Below, piece after piece: positions 53,829 to 64,000 of a stretch of 64,000 nt of DNA. The stretch's first letter is position 1. Every line of letters starts with the position of its first letter. Source of the stretch: Echinarachnius parma (lineage: Eukaryota; Echinodermata; Echinoidea; Clypeasteroida; Echinarachniidae). The stretch is from positions 62,001-126,000 of the forward strand of contig JBAMJV010003088.1 of NCBI GenBank assembly GCA_037951105.1, in the 5' to 3' direction. The position numbers and the translations under genes were made by a program. The notes below the pieces were generated by a model, which ran no database searches, had not been told where the DNA came from, and saw only the letters and a list, made by a program, of their open reading frames with translations.

Positions 53829-54170
53829 CCAGGGCTCCACAATCACCTTTTTAGTCAGTGGCCCAGTCGGGCCAGTGAAATAGTTTTTTCCCCTATTCTG
53901 GTGGCCCGAAAGAAAATTTACTGGCCCCAAAATTGTATTTCATGAGTAAGCTTTTTACTATTCAAAATATCACTCTTTCCTAATCAAACCTGTGATTACA
54001 GATGAAGTATGACATAAAAGAAAACAAGATTTTTTCATTTTTGTCAATGTCAGGTTGAAAATCTGCTTGCCCGATCGGGCCACCAAAATATGACTTTTAT
54101 ACATTTTGCTGGCCCCAAGTGCAATTTCACTGGCCCTGGGCCAGCGGGCCAGTGCGAGTGTCGAGCCTTG
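53829..54170. mobile_element. GGCCCGGGCCAGT-family hAT-like MITE, copy 5
   Basis: CAGGGCTCCACAATCACC at the left, GAGTGTCGAGCCTTG at the right, CCGTAG on both flanks. Confidence 0.88.
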
Positions 54171-54278
54171 CCGTAGTTATATATCCATTTTATACCTGAT
54201 GTAAACTGGTCTCCTCTTACCTTTCTTTCTTTCTCTCTCTATCTCACTCTCTTATTTAAAGTGCACTACACGATAATA

Positions 54279-54723
54279 TGTGACCGGCTGAAGCAAAACC
54301 CTGCACTTGTCAGTAATTCATGTTTGGAAGAAATTGGCATTTTTAAGTTCACATAATGTGTGTAAAAGACTTATGATTGTAAAGAAGCATATCTTCGCCA
54401 ATTATTGCCCAATTTGTTATATAGTCTATCTAGAACAAAGGATCGAATGATAGCTTGTTATGAGGCCTTTCTAATGGTATGAAAATCTGAATTTTGATTT
54501 TTACCGACAACAAGTGCAGGGTTTTGCTATATACAGTCAAACCTGTCTTAGCAGCCACCTGTCTATAGCAGCCAACCTGTCTATAGTGGCCATCAAAACT
54601 TATCCCCTGCAAGGAAAAACAGTGCTATTGAACCTGTCTATAGTGACCACCTGTCTACAATGGCCACTATTCTTGACTCCCTTGGGTGGCCACTATACAC
54701 AGGTTTGACTGTAGCCGGTCACA
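54279..54723. mobile_element. TGTGACC-family MITE, copy 5, split by insertion
   Basis: TGTGACCGGCTGAAGCAAAA starts it and GTAGCCGGTCACA ends it, but 178 bp of another MITE interrupts its right inverted repeat between GCTATA and GCCGG. Without the insert it would be about 265 bp, as the other copies. Confidence 0.92.
54534..54711. mobile_element. CAGTCAAACC-family MITE nested in TGTGACC MITE
   Basis: It runs CAGTCAAACCTGTCTTAGC to ACACAGGTTTGACTG and is flanked by TA on both sides (54532-54533 and 54712-54713), showing TA target use by this family. Confidence 0.93.
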
Positions 54724-55244
54724 TTGTACTGTACAATACATACTGTTGTAATACACAGGTACATCACTCTCTCTCTCTCTATCTCCTCCTCTGTGGCCAT
54801 CTCTCCATTATTGCATTTTCTCCATCATGCTGACATTTAAAGCGCTGAGCCCAATTATAACCCACGATGGCTATAGCAGGCTACTGACTCACCAAGAGAA
54901 CTGCTGTAAAAATGACGACCAACAAAATAATACAACCTGTAAATACACCTTTCACATCGCAAATCTCAATTTAATCAGTTTCAGGAACTGTGCTAAATGA
55001 TCAGCACATGTATGTACGCTTCTGATTTTCCATTTATGGTGTTGAAATCCTCCCAGAAATAATACGAGGCCCATCTTTTGTGATTTTGTTTCGCATCATA
55101 CAACAAATTTCATTCCAGCAGAAGGGAATCTTTTTGGAAGACAAAAAATATATATATATTTTTTTTTACAATTTGAAGTACCAAAGATTGAATTTTCTTT
55201 TTTCTGTCGAACCAAAAATCCATCAAGAATGCTATCGGTTGGCA
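54724..55244. other. Unassigned upstream sequence
   Basis: Short CT microsatellite near 54765-54790; otherwise unique sequence. Confidence 0.55.
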
Positions 55245-55710
55245 CCAGCCTAAAAACCAATCAAGAACCTTGATCTGAAAAGGGTCGTAATAAACCTTTA
55301 CCGCTTGCGAACTTTCGCCGCCGTCAATAGACCGCTTCGGTAATGTATGCAAATAATATGCATATGACGTCAGACTCACCATTGGCAAGCTTAACAATAG
55401 TAACTAGGTCCGGCAAGCTCCGGCAAACTTAGCTTGCCAGACCTAGTTACTATTGTTAAGCTTGTCTTACGTCATACGCATATTATTTGCATACATTACA
55501 GAAGCGGTCTATTGACCGGTACTGGCAACCTAGCCATCATGTACTCTACATCTAGAGCCCCCTTTTAATTTATTCGCGTATCAATATATGCCAAAGGCAA
55601 AGGCTCAGCAGTTGAGACCAGCCTAAAAACCAAACAAGAACCTTGATCTGAAAAGGGTCGTAATAAACCTTTACCGCTTGCGAACTTTCGCCGCCGTCAA
55701 TTGAGCGTAA
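55245..55710. repeat. Large palindrome between ~80-bp direct repeats
   Basis: Direct repeats with AAAAGGGTCGTAATAAACC and GCGAACTTTCGCCGCCGTCA lie at 55245-55326 and 55616-55700. Between them is an almost perfect palindrome of about 200 bp (55322-55520), with GTCAATAGACCGCTTC at one end, its complement at the other, and AGTAACTAGGTC near the centre. Confidence 0.88.
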
Positions 55711-56373
55711 GAGCCCTGCTATCATACACCAAGGACGCATTCTAATTCGTATGCATGATACAAATTGTTACTCCGGTGGTTTATGCATGGTATGACTACA
55801 CATATGTTTTATTGAAAATTGTAGTGTGCATGGCGATGTGAATTACACTTGTATGCAGACAATTAGGATTTTTGTATAATTTATCATGCATGAGCATGAG
55901 TATGTTAGTGTGTGTACGTACGTCTGTGTGTTTTATTTATTTATTTATTTATTCATGGTATTTATTTTGAACACGTATGGCAGCAAACAAGCTGAATTGT
56001 ATATCTGCATTTGTTTACAAGTGAATGTACGCATTTGTCATTGTGTATGTGTGCATGTGTGCAATGTGTTTGTTTGTGTGGTGTGAACAGTGAATATGTA
56101 ACATGTTAGTGTGTACGAGGTTTCTGAATATACTCTAAACTCTAAAGAAGATAATACATGGCGTTATGTACAATGTATTATACTTCCCAAAATCTTCCCA
56201 AATAAAATCTATGTGCACACACATGAGTCAAAGATTCATAAAAGAAACAATTTAAAAATATAAAATAAATGTAATTTGAGGAAATCTTTAGCTGAACAAG
56301 ATGTGTTCATGTTGCATATTTTAAAGATTCAGTGCGAGAACTGGACTAAATTTCCAGAATGATTAAATATCTA
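55711..56373. other. Unassigned; GTGT-rich sequence
   Basis: TGTGTG-type and TTTATTTATT runs near 55900-56100. Nothing coding. Confidence 0.6.
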
Positions 56374-57509
56374 TTAAAGGGATCTAGTAACTTTGTTGAC
56401 ATGTGCAAAAAGTGATGAATGGTTGATGATGCAATGTATATTGTTGTTATCTCATATGTCCACAGGGTATTGTGTGAAAATTTCAAGTCAAATGGACATT
56501 GTATGGCCAAGTAATGAGCGAAAATGCAAAGTGATATTCAGTAACTCACTGCACTCACTTTGTACACGGAAGAAAAACTCGCCCGGAGTTTTTCTTATCT
56601 GAATACTTCAATCATACATATCTTTGTAACGAAAGGGAATTTTAAAAACCGAAACCTGTCCCATGATTTTATTGTTAATACGAATACAACAAGGTATAAG
56701 GCAACCCTCGAAATTAGCATAGGCCCGATGGCCCGGGGCCACCAAAAATTGCTGTCGGGCCAGTAAAAAACGCATATTTCAATGTTTGGTGGCCCGATCG
56801 GGCAAGCAACTTTTTTTTTTTTTTTTTTTTTTAAAGAGAGCTTGATTTTAAACGTAGCATTCAGCAACTTATACCCTTTTCTCACATACAAAATATTAGT
56901 TAGTTAAAAAGTTGCAAGTTAATTGAGCTAGTAACACTGCTGCTAATGAATATTAATACATTCTTGAGCAGCAGTACTCATTTTCTAACAAGTTGTTATA
57001 AAAAAAAAAATTCATATTAAAAATCGGTGTTAGTTATTTCAGTTATTTTGCGTATTTTAAGAATCTAATGAGCATCATGAATATTCATATATGCTGCTCA
57101 TGAATATTCACTACACGGTGTCTAAAAAAAATTACAGGGTGTCTAAAAAAAAAAAAAAAGAAAGATTTTGTTTTTCTTCAAATTTGTTATGAATCCCGTA
57201 AATTCAACATCATGTTTGAAGTTTGAACAGTGCGTTGTGAGTTGTCTCACTTGTCTGCAATATTGTTTACGAAGAATCCAATATTTGTTTGTTTGATATA
57301 GTACCCTGAAACTATGAATATGGTTATTGTATACATTTTACTTTTGTTTTTCCTTATTTTTTCGGGCCAGTAGATTTTGGTTTCGGGCCACCAAATTTGG
57401 CCCGACCGGGCCACCAGCAAAAGAAGTTAATTTCGAGCATTGTATAAGGGAACCGCTAGAATGAAAATTTTATTTTGAGGATTTGGACAATGTTACTAAG
57501 TCCCTTTAA
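56374..57509. mobile_element. TTTAAAGGGATC-family MITE, copy 3, split by hAT insertion
   Basis: TTAAAGGGATCTAGTAACTT begins it and GTTACTAAGTCCCTTTAAA ends it. The two parts match the uninterrupted 51425-51818 copy; a 740-bp element sits between them. Confidence 0.92.
56702..57441. mobile_element. hAT-like element nested with perfect 8-bp TSD
   Basis: GTATAAGG is duplicated exactly (56694-56701 and 57442-57449). The ends contain CTCGAAATTA and TAATTTCGAG. Outer parts are GGCCCGATGG/GGCCCGACCGG blocks related to the GGCCAGT family; the A/T-rich centre is unique with no transposase. Confidence 0.9.
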
Positions 57510-57741
57510 AATACCTCAGGAATATTTCCCAGGACACTCTCTTTTAATCAATTGTGAGAACAGTGAGGCTAAGTAAGTGCAAACAGTGTCACTGTCACTG
57601 CACATGTACATGTATGTCAAAGATTCCTAAAAGAAAATTACAATTATTTTGAGAATACCTTTTTAAAAACATTAATTGACTGTGCTTAATCCAAATGTGT
57701 ACTGGTAAAATATATTGATCTAAAATACTTCAGGGGGGTCC
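57510..57741. other. Unassigned upstream sequence
   Basis: The stretch ACAGTG...TCACTGTCACTGCAC followed by ATGTATGTCAAAGATTC recurs near 58105 and 58320, a local duplication of about 500 and 210 bp spacing. Confidence 0.6.
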
Positions 57742-58060
57742 CAGGGGTGTTTCACAAATATCCTAAGTTGAACTTAACTCTTAATTGGGCTTACAAATTA
57801 TGGAAAGTCATTATAGTTTCTTTGTTAAATACCTTTTAAAAGGCATAACATGTTGACTCAAGTAATTGGTATTTTGTATTATCATTATCAAGGGGATTTA
57901 ATTTTCTTAATGCAAAATTTATGAAAATTCTAAAATACAAGTTTGCATTTTTGCTTTTTAATATATTTTATTCCAAGGCTACAAATGGCTTTCCATACAA
58001 TGCATTTTTAAGTCCAACTTAGAGTTAAGTTGAACTTAGGGTCTTTGTGAAACACCCCTC
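57742..58060. mobile_element. GGGTGTTTCACAAAGATCC MITE, copy 3
   Basis: CAGGGGTGTTTCACAAATAT and GGTCTTTGTGAAACACCCCT at the ends. Confidence 0.88.
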
Positions 58061-58469
58061 AGGAATGGTTCCTAGGTACATGTAACTCTCTATTGATGAA
58101 TGTGAACAGTGCAGCTACTACAAACATTGTCACTGCACAATACATGTATGTCAAAGATTCATAAAATATTTTTTTTTTACATTTGAGAATACCTTTAAAC
58201 TTGTTCTCATGTTGCATTAATTTGTAGTAATGTGAGGTCAAGTAAGAAATAAATTATCTAAATACTCGTGGAATTTTCATCTCCAAATGTCTCTCTCTTG
58301 ATCAATGAGAACAGTGCGGAGTCTGTAAACAGTATCACTGTCACTGCACAACATGAACTGTCAAGTGTCACTGTACGTTACACTTCTGTACATGTACATA
58401 CATCTCTTTACTCTACAAAAAAGAGAAAAAGAAAAGACAATCAGAGATGCTAATGCCAAATGAACGCTT

Positions 58470-58547
58470 GCACACACACACACACACACACGCACACACA
58501 AACACACACACTCATATGCATGTACACATACATACAAATACATCACT

Positions 58548-58578
<31 letters not shown>

Positions 58579-58785
58579 GTGCACACGCATGCACACACAT
58601 ACAACTCACATACACACAAACATGTACAACACACACACACACACACAATCATTCACACAAACATGTGCAACATGCACACAAACGGGATGCACACACACAA
58701 ACACCCACACATGCACACGCACACAAGACATGCACACGAAGTCACACACACACACATACAACACACACACACACACACACGAATA
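58470..58785. repeat. CA microsatellite
   Basis: About 300 bases of imperfect CACACA/CACATA repeats. The His/Thr-rich open frames over it are composition only. Confidence 0.95.
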
Positions 58786-59933
58786 AACACAATTATGTAA
58801 ATACTGCCCGTGTGCATGAAAGTGGAAAATTGACCGCACACTGTAATGACACATGGGCCCCTATCTCTATTTCCCGAACCCCTCATAATCATATTGATTG
58901 GTTGCGTTAATTGACACAACTCGTCAATTTCCACCCTCCATGCTCAGAAGAGAAAAATCTATTTGACATCATGTCAGCTCTGAATAATACATGTGCACAG
59001 GATCATGCTGAAATACTGTACATGAACGCTATTTACAATGCCATTCTAAATCAGAGTGAAAATTGAATGAGAAAAATACCATGCATAACTTATAAAATTC
59101 AACGTGTAGAATTTCTCACGTTGCTTATTCTCTCTTTAATAAATTCTTAATTTTCCTTGAAACTTTAGCCCTTTTTTCAATACTATTCATTGATTTTTTC
59201 CTGAAGCTTTCCTTTATCTACAACAAGAGCTCTATAGATGATTTTAAATGGTATGCACATTTAATTTAAACTGATTTTCAGTACCAGCATGCAGATCGAA
59301 TCAACAATTAGCAATCAACTGCCTCACTGCACGCAGTAAAGAGAAAATACCACATTATGCGCATTTGAATTCTTTAGGATTAATATCAATAAATATAAAT
59401 GGGTTCTCTATTTTATATGCATGCAAAAGAGAGAACAGAATAAATCTACCAGTACAATGCCATTCTCAATTTGACAAAGTTGGTATCTAATGATACTAAA
59501 TGCATAATGTCTGAGTTGTTAATTGCATTATAGAGAATGCTATGTACATGCACAATATTAATGCACAATTTTAATTAAATTGGCGATAGTGTGGTATTTG
59601 AGTATGATGAAGCATATTGAAGCATGCGCCCTGACCAGACTTGCATTTTATGTCCAGTGAAAATTAAATCAATAAGTAAAATTCTGGTACTTGACATTTG
59701 GCTGCATTTTCCGAACATAGACCTGTCTTTAAAAAAAAAACTTTATCATTTAGGACTAATTGATATTGCTGTATTAAACATACCCTAGCCAGAGTATTTT
59801 TGGGACTCGGTCATAAATACAATAATATCAAAATCAAACCTGTTAGTGTTAATGTATTTCATTTGACCTTCAAATGTACTTCTAAAGATCAGAATACCAT
59901 AACATTTAATGCCATTTTTGTACTGGCATTAAT
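58786..59933. other. Unassigned upstream sequence
   Basis: A/T-rich, unique-looking sequence of 1.1 kb. No exon, TIR or tandem structure recognised. Confidence 0.6.
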
Positions 59934-60474
59934 TTAAAGGGATAGTTGAGTTCTGGTAGAGAGAGTACAGTTTTAGTAAAACTGAATTTTAGCAACCAAA
60001 ACCTGCACCATTACATTACAAACTAGTTATAACTCCAACGTGCTCAAAAGGAATTTAAAAATTACAAACGACTAAGTTTATCATTAAAGAGGACGCTTAA
60101 AAAGGGCATTTGTTTAAACCATTTAAAAAAAAATATTGTGCATGTGATGTTTCGTTGAAAGAGTGATTAGATAGAGAGATAATCAACAACTATCTAAAAA
60201 CCTCTTTTGAAAATTTTTAAAAAGAGGAAGCATTTTAAAACGAATATTAACGGCTGGTTCAAAATTATTGAATACTTGTGGGGCCCTACATTTATTACAA
60301 ATGGACATGTTTATGGATATTTCAGCCGTTTCTGAACCGATTTTGATCAAATAAAGTTTATTCTGCCATTAAAATGGTATGTTCTTTCAAATTTGACACT
60401 CAGTTTTTCATTATCTCACAAAAACAATTATTTTGCGTAGCGCCCTCTCTACCAAAACTCAACTATCCCTTTAA
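59934..60474. mobile_element. TTTAAAGGGGTAG-family MITE, copy 4
   Basis: TTAAAGGGATAGTTGAGTTC and AACTCAACTATCCCTTTAA; closest to the copy at 39967-40529, sharing the extra GAGAGTACAGTTTTAGT block near the left end. Confidence 0.9.
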
Positions 60475-60633
60475 GCACCTTATACTCATATTTATTTAGC
60501 AATTTGATGCAAAGCTGGCCTGGCAGCCTCTTAAGTCACACTCTAGCACAATATGCTGAAGTTTAAGTGCGTAAATAAATGAGCTCTGAAATTAATGTGA
60601 CTATAAACTTACTTTCAAAAGTGCCTATCCCAT

Positions 60634-61035
60634 TTTAAAGGGATCTTGTAAGATTGTAAAAATTCACAAAACTTACTTAGAACTATGTATCGTTTCTTAT
60701 AATGGCATTACTGGTAGAAACATGGAACGGGTTTCAATGTTTTGAATTTCTCTTTTGTTAAAGAGATATAATTTATGACTGAATTGTTTGGATTTGAAAG
60801 TCTCTAAGTGGAGACTTTCAACAGTGTACAAAGTGTACATAGTGAGTTACCAAATACAACTTTGCATGATTTTCGCTCATTTCTTGGTCACATGACATTC
60901 TCTAGTAATTTGAAATATTCACACATCACTCAGTGGACATATCAAGTCTAAAAATACACATTTTTAACCATTTATCAGTTTTCGCACAAATTGACATTTT
61001 TAGTTGTAAACTACATGTACCTCGTTTCCTTTAAT
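60634..61035. mobile_element. TTTAAAGGGATC-family relative
   Basis: TTTAAAGGGATCTTGTAAG at the left; interior ATTTTCGCTCATTTCTTGGT and CACTCAGTGGACATATCA; right end poorly defined (TTTCCTTTAA). Confidence 0.7.
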
Positions 61036-61168
61036 CACAATTCAATAATAATTTGATCACTTGCTGCGGTTTATGTGTGTTTTAAATGAGCCGTGAAATG
61101 AATGACTACAACAGCGGCACTAACAATTTTATTGAGCTGAAGTTTGACACCTTTTGGGGGGTAATGAC

Positions 61169-62350
61169 TAGGGCCTAACCGATGCAGGATTTCATTGCCG
61201 ATCCGATGTCCGATGTTTTTTCCCCCCCCGTATCGGCCGATCCGATCCGATGCACCGATGTTTTTCCCAAAAATGTTGCCTTATGTTTCCTATTGTTTTT
61301 TTTTACTACGCGGCCGCGATCTGCCAAGGCCTCTTCTGCATGCGAGGCTCCGGGCTGGCCCGGGCGAGGGCAGAGGGAATATGTGCATAACGATCATGAC
61401 CTGCACCTACAAAAATGCAATGTTTTACGCTTAAATTCATCTTTTTATATGGCAATAAAATAACAAACGTTGATGCTTTGGTTGATTTATGAAACAATAT
61501 TTACGGAAATATGATTACAAAATATACAGAATTACCTCTGTTACGAGCAGAACATTACTTTTCCCCGAGGTAGATGAACGAAAACTTGATTCGATTGCGT
61601 AGTATTGACAAGCGGATGAATAACTAGCAACTGGCGCAAGTTAAAAAGTCTGCATTTTCAACGTTGCCAATATGTGTAATACATGATTACGTGTATGCAT
61701 TTAATACATGTGGTCCATGCGGTCTGCAAATTGGCAATGAACAGAGTTTGCCTAATAATTTATGTTCCAAGTTCAAGCGAGTTTATCGGTAGAAGAATCT
61801 CTGAGATAGTCAGCGAATTCGTTTGCAGTTTTTTGGTGGCTATTTTTGTTGCCATATATTCTTGGATATGTTTCAAAAACCATGTGAACATGTAAGTAAA
61901 TTAACAGATCGTCTGGCGTAGGTTCGATGAATCTTTCATTTTTATTCTTTTTTGGTTTGTGCAAGGCCGCAGCGGCGCTAGCATTTTCTAGTGCAATGCA
62001 TAACCCAGCTCTGCGTGGCACCCAAAGCTCTGGGGGGCCGATCTGTGCGTGTTCCGTATACCGGTTACGTTCCACGGACGGGCAAATTGTGGAATTCTGT
62101 TCAATTTTCGTCCGTAAATTTGTCACACAAATCGATGATTTTGCGGAAATAACCACTCCTACGGTAAAATACATACATGGACAATTTTCTAAATTCTGTT
62201 TTTTCATTTCCGATTTTGCAAATTTCACTTCTTTTAGTGAATCGGTAGCGCATCGGCCGATTTATCAAAATATTGCCGATCCGATGTTTTGCCGATGTGG
62301 CCAAATATCGGCCCGATCCGATGTCCGATCCGATTATCGGTTAGGCCCTA
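61169..62350. mobile_element. 1.18-kb hAT-like element with 8-bp TSD
   Basis: TAGGGCCTAACCGATGCAGG at the left and ATTATCGGTTAGGCCCTA at the right; GTAATGAC is duplicated exactly (61161-61168 and 62351-62358). Subterminal regions are dense in GATCCGATGT-type words on both arms. A 151-codon open frame on the minus strand inside (61773-62228) has no recognisable domain. Confidence 0.9.
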
Positions 62351-62387
62351 GTAATGACTTTGGTAAGATAATGATCCAGTGAAAAAA

Positions 62388-62570
62388 TACACGGGGGCTT
62401 CCCATAATGCCAAAAAGAGCCCCCGATAGTCATAAAAGAGCCACCAAAAATTTGCATAGAGTTCAATGCAAAACAAATTTCAGAGTGTAATTTTCATGCA
62501 AGCATGCTTGAAAAGTAGCCCCCCTAAAATAAATGTTAATTTTTTCCCCTGTTATATGATCACGCTAGAG
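62388..62570. mobile_element. GGGGGCT...AGCCCCCC element copy
   Basis: Shares AATTTGCATAGAGTTCAATG, GCAAAACAAATTT and GCTTGAAAAGTAGCCCCCC with 36590-36760 and, in part, 40530-40570. Confidence 0.75.
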
Positions 62571-62784
62571 AAAACATTAAAAACCTAACGTTCTGTAAAT
62601 ATGGACATTTCTAGCAGCATATTTACTCTTGGTTTTTGTGGTACTCAAAATTGACACTAGCCCACTGGAGTGGGGCTAACGAAAAAGAGCATCAGGCCAC
62701 CAAAAATTTCTTAAAATATCAAATTTTGTTTTCAAGAAATTTATAAATTATTGGCATCGTTTAGACTACAGTATAGACAGGTCT

Positions 62785-63525
62785 CTTAACAGGTATCCCA
62801 ACTTCGCGCATCATAGGCGAGATACGCAAAAATTAGAACACGGACACAGCGATGGAAATTTTCAATGTCAAATGAAAGAGCGCACATCAATTACTCATCA
62901 ACCAAAAAATTAGCAAATAAAGAGCAATATTTCTGGAGAAATACTCACTTTTTGTGGTCCTTTTTGTAAATTACAACTTTGGTGTTTCAAAAAAATTATG
63001 GAGGAGGAAGAATCAAGCAAATTAAACGGAAATCATTCCAGTAGAACATATTTGTTGTCATCGAAAGGCTGCGCAAAATAATCCTTTATTCGACCTACCC
63101 TTCAAATTTACTTTCGGATCGCGCAATCTCCGTAGATAGCTTGACAACGCTGCGCGTGCAAACATGCTAATCCGCGCAAAATGTTTGCATATGATCATCA
63201 CACTGCCATTGAAATGCGTGTTACAGTTTGCCACACAGGGATACGTGTTAAGTCAATGGCAGGGTGCCCTAGGTATTGACGCGCGAAGTATGGACACTAC
63301 CGTACTCGGTGAAAAAGTTCTTGCTGATATGACATGCCACGGAATCGGGTCACTATAACCACGAATTGTGAGTTCAAAATTAAATCGTTCAAGATTAATC
63401 GAATCCTCAGAATTTGAGGGGTAATTTATGATTGTTTCATTGAGATTACTGTAATTTTCGTGATCCTAAGCCACTTTGAAAAAATCTGAAATTCTCGTGC
63501 GCGAAGTTGGAATACACCTTCATAC
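62785..63525. mobile_element. ~0.74-kb TIR element (CCAACTTCGCGCA)
   Basis: GGTATCCCAACTTCGCGCAT at the left and GTGCGCGAAGTTGGAATACA at the right are inverted repeats. Non-coding; single copy in the window. Confidence 0.75.
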
Positions 63526-63599
63526 ATCCAGGTCTATTTCAGAGTTTGAGCTTTCAAATGTGCAATCATAGCCATCATTATCTTTAATATTTAGTTATC

Positions 63600-63740
63600 A
63601 TCATCATGATCATCATCATCATTATCATTACCATCAAGACATCATATAATCATCATCTTCATTACCATCACCACCATCTGCATTTAAACATCATCATCAT
63701 CATCATCATCATCATCATTATCATCATCATCATCCTCATC
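63600..63740. repeat. TCA-rich microsatellite
   Basis: Imperfect ATCATC run. The final 260 bases (63741-64000) hold nothing recognisable. Confidence 0.92.
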
Positions 63741-64000
63741 TCCATTTGTTTTCCGAGATTTACATTAATAAGAGCCAATAAATCATAGCACATTCACGTA
63801 CTGACGTAGCTCATATTGCAGCTGCACATTACGCATTAATCAATGATAAAACCCCAAGGCACACTGTAAGTAATATGGTGAGGATCATCGTTCCAATATA
63901 TGAAGAGCTGAGTTCCAAAAAGGGCCAAATCCACTTTTCATACAGACTGAGTTAACGAGATCAGTACATTAATAAGCTACGAATACGAAGCTATCTAGAA

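Noticed and set aside
58447-58934. His/Thr-rich and Val/Cys-rich frames
   Set aside because: CA microsatellite translated on both strands.
61773-62382. Two 151-codon frames on opposite strands
   Set aside because: Both lie inside the hAT-like element and match no transposase or other domain I recognise; recorded as part of that element.
26280-64000. Retroviral, Polinton or other capsid-bearing element remains
   Set aside because: No reverse transcriptase, integrase, capsid or polymerase motifs, and no long terminal direct repeats, were recognised; the repeats seen are short DNA-transposon derivatives.

Overview
The window is eukaryotic, intron-rich and A+T-rich, from an animal. Exon content, dense short inverted-repeat transposons, TTAGGG-type repeats and frequent ACATGTACATGT-like words suggest a marine invertebrate deuterostome (echinoderm- or hemichordate-like). 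That placement is an inference and cannot be fixed from the sequence alone.

One protein-coding gene is supported. It lies on the minus strand from base 26255 (ATG) leftward past base 1 and is an ortholog of DNMBP (dynamin-binding protein, Tuba), a Cdc42-type RhoGEF scaffold. Eighteen coding exons can be placed with matching phases, giving 1587 codons in the window: four N-terminal SH3 domains, a long Pro/NPF-rich linker, a coiled coil, the DH (RhoGEF) domain and most of the BAR domain. The end of the BAR domain and the C-terminal SH3 domains must lie to the left of base 1. A splice acceptor 24 bases upstream of the ATG shows that at least one 5' non-coding exon lies further right.

The unusual property of this gene is that about half of its exons (2, 5, 6, 7, 9, 12, 14, 15, 16, 17) are accompanied in the adjoining intron by partial copies of themselves. 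Copies upstream of an exon keep the acceptor and the 5' part. Copies downstream keep the 3' part and the donor. Exon 15 has become a roughly 10-copy array. This is what repeated local tandem duplication with one breakpoint inside the exon would leave once one intact exon is retained.

The introns also hold a 2.4-kb Helentron/pearl-like element with fourteen 156-bp units, an 85-bp satellite touching the last exon, trinucleotide arrays and many MITEs. From 26.3 kb to the right end (37.7 kb) no coding exon was found. That part is a mosaic of MITE families (hAT-like with 8-bp target duplications, TA-target families, TTTAAA-ended families), locally duplicated segments, microsatellites and a 1-kb GAT-rich array. 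It is either the long first intron of the DNMBP-like gene, intergenic DNA, or both. No virus-like element, CRISPR array, RNA gene or second gene was recognised.
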